Source: Marinobacter salarius
GTDB lineage: Bacteria; Pseudomonadota; Gammaproteobacteria; Pseudomonadales; Oleiphilaceae
Direction of reading: 5' to 3'
DNA length: 64,000 bases
Assembly (NCBI GenBank): GCA_000831005.1
Contig: CP007152.1
Coordinates: forward strand, 248,001 to 312,000
This document shows, piece by piece, positions 26,005 to 34,675 of this stretch; within the stretch, counting starts at the first letter, position 1, and each line of letters starts with the position of its first letter. Both the position numbers and the translations under genes were made by a program. The notes beneath the pieces are model-generated. The model saw only the letters and a program-made list of their open reading frames with translations. It had not been told where the DNA came from and made no database searches.

Positions 26005-26031
26005 CAAAGTTTTGCCGCTTCAGGCCGATAT
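26005..26031 (+). promoter_or_regulatory. Sigma-28 (FliA) promoter of fliD
   Basis: CAAAGTTT followed after 11 bases by GCCGATAT differs from the TAAAGTTT-N11-GCCGATAA consensus at two positions. It lies about 45 bases before the fliD ATG and just after the flaG terminator, so fliD-fliS has its own late promoter. Confidence 0.85.
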
Positions 26032-26074
26032 ATGGAATAGCATTGGAAATTGCCCTCCTGAGGAGGCACATACT

Positions 26075-28065
26075 ATGGCAAATATATCATCGTTGGGTAT
26101 CGGGTCTGGTGTTCTGACCTCCGAGTTGGTCGATCAGTTGGTGCAAGCGGAACGGGCACCGACGGAAAATCGTTTGGCTCAGAAAACCGAGCGCACCCAG
26201 GCGCTGATTTCTGCCTATGGCACGCTTCGCAGTGCAGTAACAGAGCTGCGCCTTCCAATGCGGCAATTGAGTGCTCCAGATAATCTCAAAGCCTTTTCTG
26301 CAACGTCGTCCAACGAAGACGTTGCTGTGTCTGTGGACAGCTCCAAGGCTAACCGCGTACTTACAGTGTCGATGTGACAAGTCTCGCCAGTGCTCAGGCG
26401 CTCGCGTCGCGTGATGTATTCGCGGATCGCGACAAGACCAGTGTTGGCCAGGGAACAATGACGCTTTCTGTTGGTGACAATACCACCAATATTGTTATAG
26501 ACAGCAGTAACGACACGTTGCAGGGCCTGGCAAACGCAATCAACGATTCTGATGCAGGGGTTTCAGCGGGCGTAATCGATACCGGTAGTGGTTTCCAGCT
26601 CGTGCTATCGGCAGACGAAACCGGTACGGCAAACGCCGTTAGTATTTCCGTATCGGGCGACAGCGCCGGCACGGATACCGATGCCCAGGGGCTTTCCCGT
26701 TTTGCGTTTAACACATCAATGGATGCGGGCGCCGGTCTCAATGAGACAATCGCCGCGTCGGACGCCGTGATGAGTATCAATGGCGTAGAGGTTACCCGTT
26801 CTACCAATAGTTTTGAGAACGTCATTGATGGTTTGACATTTGATCTGACTGCCACTGGTACGTCCACGGTTAAGGTTGAACAGGATCTCGGTGCGGTAGC
26901 AGACCGTGTCCAGGGCTTTGTCGAGAAATTTAATGGCCTGCAGGAAACCATTGATGCGCTGGCAGGATTCAATGCAGAGAGCGGTAGCGGAAGCCTTCTG
27001 ACTGGCGATAGCGTTATTCGGGGTATTCAGAACCAACTCCGCCAAGTGCTGACCCGCGTTGTTCCCGGGCTTGAAGATGCAAGTGTCCGAAGTCTGGCGG
27101 ATGTGGGTATTACCACAAATTTCGAGACTGGCTCTCTGGAATTTGACCGCGAAGAGTTCATGGCGCAGTTAAAGGCTAATCCGGACGATGTCACGGCTTT
27201 GTTTGCCGAACAGGGCAGGGCTACCGACAGCCAGGTAGAGTTTGTTCGCAGTGGTGTAAACACCGAACCTGGAACCTATGATATCAACGTGACCCAGGCT
27301 GCGACCCAAGGCACGCTTGCCGGGAATGCTGCAGCCACTTTTCCCGTTACTATTGACGGAACAAATGATGAGTTTTCACTGCTGGTTAATGGTGATACCT
27401 CCGTTAACCTTCAGCTTACACAGCAGACTTACAACAGTGCACAGGATCTGGTTGACGAGATTCAGGCTCAGCTTAATAGCAACAACGCGCTGAACGCGTC
27501 AGATGGGTCCGTTCAGGTGAGCCTGGGGGCCGGGGATGAGCTGGTTTTCTCTTCCTCCACCTACGGCAGCGAGTCTTCGGTCACCTTGTCGTCCGCGGAA
27601 AGCGCGGCTACGTTTGGATTGGATGCCGCCACAAGCACGGATGGCCTCGATGTTGCGGGTACCATTGACGGAAGAACAGCTGAAGGCGAAGGGCAAACAC
27701 TGTTTCTGGGCGAAAACAGCGGTGCTGCGTCTGGGCTCCAGGTACAAATATTGGGCGATCAGACTGGAAGTCGAGGCTCGATACAATTTATTGAAGGTGT
27801 TGGCGAACGTACGGTTGACCTGATCACCAACTTTGTCGGTGCCGATGGTGCAATTGATACCAGAACCGAGAGCCTGAACCGCGATCTGGAGCGAATTCAG
27901 GAAAATCAGATTCGGCTGGAAGAGAGAATTACAGCCTATCGAGAGCGCCTGGTGAGTCAATTCACAGCTGCGGACTCATTGATCTCGCAACTGAACAGTA
28001 CACAGGACTTTGTGAGCCAGCAGCTTGCTGCGCTGGCACCACAGAATAATCGCAATAACAATTGA
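26075..28065 (+). CDS. fliD: Flagellar filament cap protein FliD (frameshifted near the start)
   Basis: FliD caps the growing filament and assists flagellin folding. The ATG at 26075 has AGGAGG eight bases upstream and begins MANISSLGIGSGVLTSELVD, the FliD N-terminal domain. The frame stops after about 100 codons, and the conserved continuation DVTSLASAQALAS lies in the -1 frame. Adding one G at about 26357 (AACCGCG-TAC) joins them into 663 residues. The rest shows the hook-IN-like and FliD C-terminal regions, ending with coiled-coil RLEERITAYRERLVSQFTA and SQLNSTQDFVSQQLAAL. The break is probably a sequence error, since a fliD mutant would not swim. Confidence 0.92.
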
Positions 28066-28101
28066 TGTTTATTGCACGAAAAGCGAATAAAGAGGTCACT
28101 T

Positions 28102-28503
28102 ATGAACGGTTTACAGGCTTACCAACGCGTAAACGCCCAAACCAGCATTACGGATGCCGATCCTCACAAGCTGATCCAGCTTCTTTACAACGGAGCGTTG
28201 GAACGCATTAACATGGCCAAAGCCAGGATGCAGGCGAAGGATTTTGAGGGCAAAGGCCGATTGATTTCCAAAGCGATTGAAATCATCGGTGGCCTCCGTG
28301 GCTTTCTGGATTTCGAGAAAGGTGGCGATCTGGCCGTGCGCCTGGAATCGCTTTATGACTACATGGAGCGGACCCTTTTTGAAGCGAATGCCAAGAATGA
28401 CGTCGCTAAGCTTGATGAAGTCGCGGACCTTCTGCGCTCAATCAAAGACGGCTGGGATGGCATCCGCGAAGAGGCTACCTCCAAGCAACAGCAGGCTGTC
28501 TGA
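28102..28503 (+). CDS. fliS: Flagellin export chaperone FliS
   Basis: A 133-residue all-helical chaperone that binds the C-terminus of unpolymerised flagellin in the cytoplasm. It contains the hallmark DPHKLIQLLYNGALERI at about residues 19-35 and GLRGFLDFEKGGDLA. The ATG at 28102 with AGAGG six bases upstream is preferred to an upstream in-frame start. It follows fliD by 36 bases and is probably co-transcribed from the fliD sigma-28 promoter. No fliT is found downstream. A housekeeping gene, argG, follows instead. Confidence 0.93.
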   Translation: MNGLQAYQRVNAQTSITDADPHKLIQLLYNGALERINMAKARMQAKDFEGKGRLISKAIEIIGGLRGFLDFEKGGDLAVRLESLYDYMERTLFEANAKNDVAKLDEVADLLRSIKDGWDGIREEATSKQQQAV

Positions 28504-28542
28504 ATACGACGTTCTGGTGTGAATACCGTGCATTCTATCCAA

Positions 28543-28572
28543 GATGCCACCTGGCGCCCTGCCGGTGGCATC
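28543..28572 (+). repeat. Perfect 9-bp hairpin between fliS and argG
   Basis: GATGCCACC at 28543-28551 and GGTGGCATC at 28564-28572 form a perfect stem with a 12-base loop. No T-tract follows, so it could be a rho-type or RNA-stabilising structure at the end of the fliD-fliS message. Confidence 0.55.
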
Positions 28573-28684
28573 CGCGGCCAGTAACGAGGTCGCACTCTTG
28601 CCCCAATAGCCATTCCCCCCGCTGTCCCGTACAATACGCCCCTTATTTTTGATACATCCATTCTGTTCAGTCTGGAGCAAGGGC

Positions 28685-29893
28685 ATGTCTGATATTAAAA
28701 AGGTGGTTCTGGCGTATTCCGGTGGCCTGGATACCTCGGTAATCGTTCGCTGGTTGCAGGATACCTATGAGTGTGAGGTGGTGACGTTCACCGCCGACAT
28801 CGGCCAGGGCGAGGAAGTTGAGCCGGCGCGTGAGAAAGCGAAAGCGCTGGGCGTGAAGGAAATCTACATTGAGGACCTGCGCGAGGAATTCGTTCGTGAC
28901 TACGTGTTCCCGATGTTCCGCGCCAACACCATCTACGAAGGGGAGTACCTGCTGGGTACCTCCATCGCCCGCCCGCTGATCTCCCGTCGTTTGATTGAGA
29001 TTGCCAACGAAACCGGTGCGGACGCGATTTCCCACGGCGCTACCGGCAAGGGCAATGATCAGGTTCGTTTCGAGTTAGGTGCCTACGCGCTGAAGCCGGG
29101 TGTGAAGGTGATTGCCCCCTGGCGTGAGTGGGATCTGAATTCCCGTGAGAAGCTGCTGGCTTATTGCGATGAGCGCAACATTCCGGTGGAGAAGAAGAAG
29201 GGCAAGAGCCCGTACTCCATGGATGCCAACTTGCTGCATATCTCTTATGAAGCATCAACCTGGAGGATCCCTGGGCGGAAGCGAGGAAGATATGTGGCGC
29301 TGGAGTGTGTCTCCGGAAGCAGCGCCCGACACGCTTCCTATATCGAAGTGACCTATGAGAAAGGCGATATCGTGGCGATTGATGGCCAGGCCATGAAGCC
29401 TCACGAGGTGCTTGAACACCTGAACAAGGTCGCCGGCGAGAACGGGATTGGTCGTCTGGACATTGTTGAGAACCGTTATGTGGGTATGAAATCCCGCGGT
29501 TGTTACGAAACTCCGGGCGGCACCATCATGCTGCGCGCCCACCGTGCGATTGAGTCCATCACCCTGGACCGCGAAGTGGCGCACCTGAAGGACAGCATCA
29601 TGCCGCGTTATGCGGAGGTGATTTACAACGGTTACTGGTGGTCCCCTGAGCGGGAAGCGCTGCAGGCGCTGATCGACCAGACCCAGACTTATGTAAACGG
29701 TACCGTGCGCCTGAAGCTCTACAAGGGCAACGTGGATGTGGTTGGGCGTAAGTCTGACGATTCGCTGTTCGATGAGAAGATTGCGACCTTCGAGGAAGAC
29801 CAGGGCGCCTACGATCAGAAGGATGCTGAAGGCTTTATCAAGCTGAATGCGCTTCGGTTGAGGATTGCGGCTGGCAAGGGTCGCAAGCTTTAA
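28685..29893 (+). CDS. argG: Argininosuccinate synthase (contains a masked triple frameshift)
   Basis: ArgG joins citrulline and aspartate with ATP in arginine synthesis. The ATG at 28685 gives 402 residues starting with the PP-loop [28 protein letters not shown] and [15 protein letters not shown] are canonical. Residues ~190-217 ([12 protein letters not shown] and on) do not resemble ArgG, whereas the +1-shifted DNA encodes [16 protein letters not shown], the family sequence. Restoring single bases at about 29253, 29284 and 29335 gives [19 protein letters not shown] followed by PEAAPDTPSYIEV, one residue longer overall. The ORF therefore looks intact but carries three compensating losses, which I regard as sequence errors. 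Confidence 0.95.
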   Translation: MSDIKKVVLAYSGGLDTSVIVRWLQDTYECEVVTFTADIGQGEEVEPAREKAKALGVKEIYIEDLREEFVRDYVFPMFRANTIYEGEYLLGTSIARPLISRRLIEIANETGADAISHGATGKGNDQVRFELGAYALKPGVKVIAPWREWDLNSREKLLAYCDERNIPVEKKKGKSPYSMDANLLHISYEASTWRIPGRKRGRYVALECVSGSSARHASYIEVTYEKGDIVAIDGQAMKPHEVLEHLNKVAGENGIGRLDIVENRYVGMKSRGCYETPGGTIMLRAHRAIESITLDREVAHLKDSIMPRYAEVIYNGYWWSPEREALQALIDQTQTYVNGTVRLKLYKGNVDVVGRKSDDSLFDEKIATFEEDQGAYDQKDAEGFIKLNALRLRIAAGKGRKL

Positions 29894-30915
29894 GTGGCCT
29901 CCCGTGACGCCCGGAACTCTCCGGGCGTCTTCCCCGTCTCTGCTTTGAACTTTCGGTGAAACGACGTTGTTTCGCTGTACCCCAGCCTCAACGCTATCTC
30001 CGGAATGCCCAGTTCGCTGTTCGTCAGAAAATCTTCCGCCATTGCCTGTCTTACCTCGTCCAGCAACTGCTGATACGAAACACCTTCCTGGCTAAGTTTT
30101 CTCTGCAGCGTTCGGCTGGTCATACCCAGATGGTCTGCGACCATGTCCTGGCGGGTGATGCCGTGCATCAACTGTTTGCGAATGCTGTGTTTGACCCGGT
30201 TGGTGAGGGCTGTGTCGGTTTCCAGGGTGGCCAGTTGGCTGAGGGCGTGGGCTTCCAGGGTTTTTCGCAGCAGTGGGTCAGGCTGGCGTAGGGGAGTGCC
30301 CAGCAGGTCTTTGTGCAGAACAATGGCATCTTCGGTGGAACGAAAACGTACCGGGCAGCCCCAGCGTTCCGTGTAGGCGCTCTCCAACTCCGGCCCGGGG
30401 CAAGGGTGTTCGAGGTGTACTTCCACTGGCGAGGCGGCGTTGTTGTCGGCCAGCCAGCGGGCGTAGTTGATCCAGGAGGCGAAGACGTTGTCCACCATCT
30501 GGGGGCGAACGACCGGGTCGGTGTAGTTGCAGGCCCAGATCAGTTTGATGTGATCGCCGCTACCCGCAATTTGCGTCGTTCCCATGTCGCCGACCAGTTT
30601 CTCGAACGGGGCTATACGAGCTACTGCTTCTCCCAGCGTGGCGGAGCTCATGGTGATATACCCGAGAACACTGTAGGACCCCGGTTGCACGAAGTCACCG
30701 GTTTCAAGGCCGAGGATGGGGTTATTGCTTTGTTCACAAAGCAGCCGTATGAATGCCTGGAACTGCTCGCCGTTTATACGCTCGTCGTCGGTCTGGAGAA
30801 TCGACGCATCAAGCCCGGCGTTGCTGAACAGTGCAGAGGTATCCAGGCCTTGGGCATTGGCGGCGCGGACATATTGTCTTAGGGCTGCTACGGAGGCGGT
30901 TCCGAGGGTCTTCAT
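29890..30915 (-). CDS. AraC-family transcriptional regulator
   Basis: A 341-residue regulator. Residues ~20-205 match the arabinose-binding-like N-terminal domain found in OruR/ArgR-type AraC regulators ([18 protein letters not shown]). The last ~100 residues form two helix-turn-helix motifs ([18 protein letters not shown] and [20 protein letters not shown]) with the family end GKTPGEFR. Its stop codon overlaps that of argG on the other strand by four bases. Neighbours do not reveal its targets. The arginine link suggested by argG is only positional, since the genes are convergent. Confidence 0.9.
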   Translation of the reverse strand: MKTLGTASVAALRQYVRAANAQGLDTSALFSNAGLDASILQTDDERINGEQFQAFIRLLCEQSNNPILGLETGDFVQPGSYSVLGYITMSSATLGEAVARIAPFEKLVGDMGTTQIAGSGDHIKLIWACNYTDPVVRPQMVDNVFASWINYARWLADNNAASPVEVHLEHPCPGPELESAYTERWGCPVRFRSTEDAIVLHKDLLGTPLRQPDPLLRKTLEAHALSQLATLETDTALTNRVKHSIRKQLMHGITRQDMVADHLGMTSRTLQRKLSQEGVSYQQLLDEVRQAMAEDFLTNSELGIPEIALRLGYSETTSFHRKFKAETGKTPGEFRASREAT

Positions 30916-30970
30916 GATTACGGCAACGTCTTGGGGTTATTGTTGCCATCAGTATAACGGAAGCAGAAAA

Positions 30971-30997
30971 GAAAAAAGCCAGCTAAGAAGCTGGCTT
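30971..30997 (-). terminator. Rho-independent terminator for the response-regulator gene
   Basis: AAGCCAGCT at 30976-30984 pairs with AGCTGGCTT at 30989-30997 around a four-base loop. Read on the minus strand, the hairpin is followed by a run of T. It would end leftward transcripts from the gene at 31198-32166 before the AraC promoter. Confidence 0.75.
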
Positions 30998-31160
30998 AAA
31001 AACAAGGAAAGAACGAAAGTGCCTGAAAAATTCGTTAATTCTGCGGACTTTCCCCATTTGGCGGCGGAGGTACTACTCGGCTCCTCCGCATGGGGGATAC
31101 TGCTTAAATCCACAATTTCAGAATAGGGCTTTCGCTCATGGAAGTCTGTTTGTGATGTGT

Positions 31161-31191
31161 GTCGCAGTGTTACGTAGCGTAATCCGACACT
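31161..31191 (+). repeat. Imperfect palindrome related to the GTCGGATTACG element
   Basis: GTGTCG pairs with CGACAC and TTACG with CGTAA around a three-base loop, with unpaired bases between the two stems. CGTAATCCGAC is shared with the perfect copy at 15454-15464. It lies just after the stop codon of the response-regulator gene. Confidence 0.6.
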
Positions 31192-31197
31192 CTTCCT

Positions 31198-32166
31198 TCA
31201 GGCTTTCTCAAGCTCTGGCCTGGTCTCGGTAAACCGCCGGGTCTCATAGGCATCTACCAAGCCTTGAACTGCTGCACGCTCCATCTCCTGAACCGAGGGG
31301 GTGCCGTTTTGGGCATCCGCCCTGCAAAGCACCATGCCTGCCTCAACCGAGATGTAACCCGCCGTGGTTTTCAGAGCTTTGTGGTTAATGCCGTCGAATA
31401 CGCGGCGAAAAGCTGTTGTGGAGCAATGATCGCTGTTTGGGAAGTGAGCGATAATCGCGTACTGGTTGTCGCCCACGCGGCACAGGGAGTCCATGGGCCG
31501 GATCAGGTGGCTCAGGCGGCGGGCGATGCCAACGGCCAGCTCACTCATCACCGAGGGAGCATGCTTACGCTTGAGTTCCTGCCAGTTGCGAATGCCGCAG
31601 AGCACATAGGCAGAAGCACCGCCTCGGGATTCCGCCTGTCGCAGGCATTTGCCCAGCTTATTCCGGGCATAACGGTTGTTGCAGAGGCCCGTTTCAAGAT
31701 CAATGATGTTGCTGCTTTCCAGTTCGCGGTTGTTCTCAATCAACAGGGAGTTGGCGCGCAGCAGGGTGTTCTGGCGGTCCGCCATGCGGTCGGCCGCGAA
31801 AATCCTTGGAATCAGCTGCTTGGTCATGTCCGATTTATAGATGAAATCGTCGACGCCCCGGTCGAATGCTTCTGACAGGGCCTCCACGCTCTCCCGGGCG
31901 GTGAGCAGGATCACGTAGGTGTAGTGGTTGTTCTGCTCATCCTGCTGGCGGACCTGATCGGTCAGCTCCAGCCCGTCCATCTCCGGCATCAACCAGTCGG
32001 CAATCAGCACACTGACCGGGCGTTGGTCAATAAACTCAAGCGCGGCAGGGGCATTGTTGGCGATTCGTACGTCGCGGTACCCTGCATTGCGGAGGGTTCG
32101 GCCCACCACCATACTGCTGAATTTGGCGTCGTCTACCACGAGGATGGGAAGATCAAGATTTGGCAT
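31198..32166 (-). CDS. Response regulator with degenerate GGDEF domain
   Basis: A 322-residue protein. Residues ~5-125 are a receiver (ILVVDDAKFSS, LIADWLMPEMDG with the acceptor Asp, TAR and YKSD). Residues ~155-300 have the outline of a GGDEF domain (IIDLETGLCNNRYARNKLGK), but the active-site loop is CRVGDNQYAI instead of GG[D/E]EF. Cyclase activity is therefore not expected; a binding or signalling role is more likely. It is transcribed away from yajQ, a c-di-GMP-binding protein, with 146 bases between their starts, which suggests related regulation (inference). Confidence 0.85.
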   Translation of the reverse strand: MPNLDLPILVVDDAKFSSMVVGRTLRNAGYRDVRIANNAPAALEFIDQRPVSVLIADWLMPEMDGLELTDQVRQQDEQNNHYTYVILLTARESVEALSEAFDRGVDDFIYKSDMTKQLIPRIFAADRMADRQNTLLRANSLLIENNRELESSNIIDLETGLCNNRYARNKLGKCLRQAESRGGASAYVLCGIRNWQELKRKHAPSVMSELAVGIARRLSHLIRPMDSLCRVGDNQYAIIAHFPNSDHCSTTAFRRVFDGINHKALKTTAGYISVEAGMVLCRADAQNGTPSVQEMERAAVQGLVDAYETRRFTETRPELEKA

Positions 32167-32312
32167 TGTTAACTACTACTCACCAGTCCATTGTCAGATG
32201 CGGTGCCGGCCCGGTCTTGGTATGCTTTGGCACCTTGCGCAACCAGAAGGGCACCAGTATAGCGTTTTGTACGTGCCCTGACGTGGATAATTGTAAAAAG
32301 TGAGAACACATC

Positions 32313-32795
32313 ATGCCTTCTTTTGACATCGTTTCTGAAATCGACATGCACGAAGTCACCAACGCCGTGGACCAGGCCAAGCGCGAGCTGGGCAATCGCT
32401 GGGACTTCAAGAACGTGGACGCGGACATCGAACTGGACGACAAAGGCATCACCATCAGCGCCGAACAGGAATTCCAGTTGGAGCAGTTGATGGACATGCT
32501 GCGCATGGCCTTCGCCAAGCGCAATATCGATTCCCGGGCGTTGTCCGAAGACGGAGAAAGCAAAGCCGGCAAACTGGTCAAGCAGCATCTGCAATTGAAG
32601 CAGGGAATCGAAACCGACATGGCCAAGAAGATCGTTAAAATGATTAAGGACGGTAAGCTCAAGGTCCAGGCCAGCATCGAAGGTGACAAGGTAAGGGTAA
32701 AAGGGAAAAAACGCGACGACCTGCAAACGGCGATTGCGCTGTTAAAGGAAGCCGAGCTGGATATTTCACTGCAGTTCAATAATTTCCGCGACTGA
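32313..32795 (+). CDS. yajQ: YajQ-family nucleotide-binding protein
   Basis: A 160-residue cytoplasmic protein with two RNP-like alpha/beta domains. It starts MPSFDIVSEIDMHEVTNAVD and contains NRWDFKNVDADIEL, KQHLQLKQGIE and IKDGKLKVQASIEGDKVRV, which follow the family closely. YajQ homologues in Xanthomonas and Pseudomonas bind c-di-GMP and modulate transcription with a LysR partner, which is known for the family but not shown here. It is divergent from the degenerate-GGDEF response regulator and is followed by the AmpG-like transporter 15 bases later. Confidence 0.94.
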   Translation: MPSFDIVSEIDMHEVTNAVDQAKRELGNRWDFKNVDADIELDDKGITISAEQEFQLEQLMDMLRMAFAKRNIDSRALSEDGESKAGKLVKQHLQLKQGIETDMAKKIVKMIKDGKLKVQASIEGDKVRVKGKKRDDLQTAIALLKEAELDISLQFNNFRD

Positions 32796-32810
32796 ACCGG
32801 GAGCCACACC

Positions 32811-34195
32811 ATTTTATCCGGCAACACCCTGGCGTTACTTAAGGAAACCCTCCACACCTACACTCGTTGGCAGGTCATTGCGCTCCTGTTTCTGGGGTTT
32901 TCGGCCGGCCTGCCGTTCCTGCTGGTGTTCTCCACCCTGAACGCAAGGCTGGCGGATGTCGGGGTGGAAACGGCCACCATCGGTTTTTTCAGTTGGCTGG
33001 GCATAACCTATTCCATCAAGGTGTTCTGGGCGCCGGTAGTGGACCGGTTGAAACTGCCGATTCTCGACAGGCTGCTGGGCAAGCGCCGGAGTTGGATATT
33101 ATTGGCTCAGGCGGGCATCGCAACGGGCCTGTACCTCATGGCCCACGTGGACGCCACCGTGGCACCGGAGATGATGGCGTTCTGCGGTTTGCTGGTGGCT
33201 TTCTCGTCCGCCACCCAGGACGTGGCGATTGATGCCTACCGGATCGAAGTGGCGGAAGAGCGGTTGCAGGCGGCACTGGCGGCCACCTATATCTTCGGCT
33301 ACCGGCTGGCTTTGCTGGTCGCGGGGGCCGGGGCCTTGTATCTTGCGGAGTTCTGGTCCTGGCAGGTGTCTTACGAAGTGATGGCGCTGCTTGTTGGCGT
33401 AGGCATGGTGACGGTACTCATCGTGCGGGAACCCAGGGTCAATCACTACGCCGCCGCCCAGGACATCGCCGACAAAATTGAGCACGAGGCGAGTAAGCGT
33501 ACCCACCTCAACCCCCGCCTGGCGCGATTTATCGGATGGTTCTACGCTGCCATCGCCGGGCCCTTCCTGGACTTCTTCCGTCGCTACAAGGAACTCGCCA
33601 TCCTGATCCTGGTGATGGTCGCTGTGTATCGCATCTCCGACATCGCATGGGGGTTATGGCAAACCCCTTCTATCTGGATTTCATGGGCTTCTCGAAAACC
33701 CAGGTGGCCGACGTCACCAAAATCTTCGGCTTCTTCATGACCATCGCCGGCTCTCTGGTGGGTGGTGTACTCGTAGTACGGTACGGCGTACGTCGCATCC
33801 TGCTGGCCGGCGCCATCATGACCGCAGCCACCAACCTGCTTTTCGTCGTTCTGGCACAATACCCGCCCAACATTGTCACCCTTGCACTGGTGGTCAGTGC
33901 CGACAATCTCAGTGGCGGCATCGCCAATGTGGCATTGATAGCCTGGCTGTCCAGCATGACCAGCGCGGCCTTCACCGCTACCCAGTACGCCCTGTTCAGC
34001 TCCCTGATGACACTGCCCGGAAAATTCATCGGCGGCTTCTCCGGCATCGTCGTGGCCGGATTCGGTTACGCAGAATTCTTCCTGGTTGCCGGCATAATGG
34101 GCGTTCCCGCCATACTGCTGGCCATATACATGATGCGCAAAGGCGAACGCCTGGACGCCTTGGCACCGCGGAACGAAGCTGTTGAGTCGTCATGA
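32811..34195 (+). CDS. AmpG-like MFS transporter (frameshifted, apparent ATT start)
   Basis: A muropeptide/solute permease of the AmpG (PAT) branch of the major facilitator superfamily, with 12 expected helices. RWQVIALLFLGFSAGLPFLL is helix 1 and IDAYRIEVAEER the conserved loop. The frame breaks at about 33646, where one lost C (ATCGC-ATGG) restores DIAMGVMANPFYLDFMGFS, for 461 residues. No ATG, GTG or TTG precedes helix 1 in frame, and the GTG at 32925 would delete it. An ATT at 32811, seven bases after GGGAG, is the best start by position. Either a rare ATT start or another sequence error is involved. Its stop overlaps the next gene's ATG. Confidence 0.85.
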
Positions 34196-34502
34196 CCGAA
34201 CCCACCAAAGACCAGAAAATCTGGCAGGTTGTCGCCGCTATCCCCCCTGGCTGTGTAGCCAGCTACGGCCAGATCGCAGATATGGCGGCCTGGGCCGGCA
34301 GGCCCGGTATATCGGTAAAGCTTTGGGAAAACTCCCAGAAGGGCACGCCATTCCCTGGTATCGCGTGATCAGAAGCAATGGCCAGATCGCCTTCCCCATC
34401 GGCAGCGAGGCCTTTGAGACGCAAGCCCAGAGCTTGCGGGAGGAAGGAGTTGTCGTTGTAGATGGAAGAATATCAATGAAACAGTTCGCCTGGCGTCCTT
34501 AG
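34192..34502 (+). CDS. Alkyltransferase-like (ATL) DNA-binding protein (frameshifted)
   Basis: ATL proteins bind O6-alkylguanine without removing the alkyl group and flag it for nucleotide excision repair. The ATG at 34192 overlaps the transporter stop (ATGA) and encodes TEPTKDQKIWQVVAAIPPG and VASYGQIA, the wHTH DNA-binding part. One missing base at about 34288 must be restored to reach GRQARYIGKALGKLPEGH and IPWYRVIRSNG. The active-site PCHR of true methyltransferases is PWYR here, with Trp in place of the acceptor Cys, as in ATLs (usually PWHR). The repaired length is 103 residues, normal for the family. Confidence 0.85.
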
Positions 34503-34530
34503 TTTTTTGGGTTGATACACATCGGAGTTA

Positions 34531-34653
34531 GGTCGGGCAGGGGGCGGTGCCAAATTTTTCTGCCAGAAAAAGATGTCCGAGCAAAGCGAGTTCTTTTTCC
34601 AAGAAAAATCTGGCGCCACCCCCTAGCCAGCCCCCAAACCCCTCAGGCTAGGG
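34531..34653 (+). repeat. Large palindromic intergenic element (MITE- or REP-like)
   Basis: Arms at 34539-34561 and 34602-34624 match at 20 of 23 positions after reverse complementation (core AGGGGG, then GCCA and ATTTTTCT). A second, inner pairing of GAAAAAGA with TCTTTTTC lies between them. An adjoining hairpin CCCTAGCC/GGCTAGGG spans 34621-34653. The region separates convergent genes and contains no ORF of note, so it is probably a dispersed repeat and may terminate transcription from both sides. Confidence 0.7.
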
Positions 34654-34675
34654 AACAGGGGGCAAAGCTCAAACC

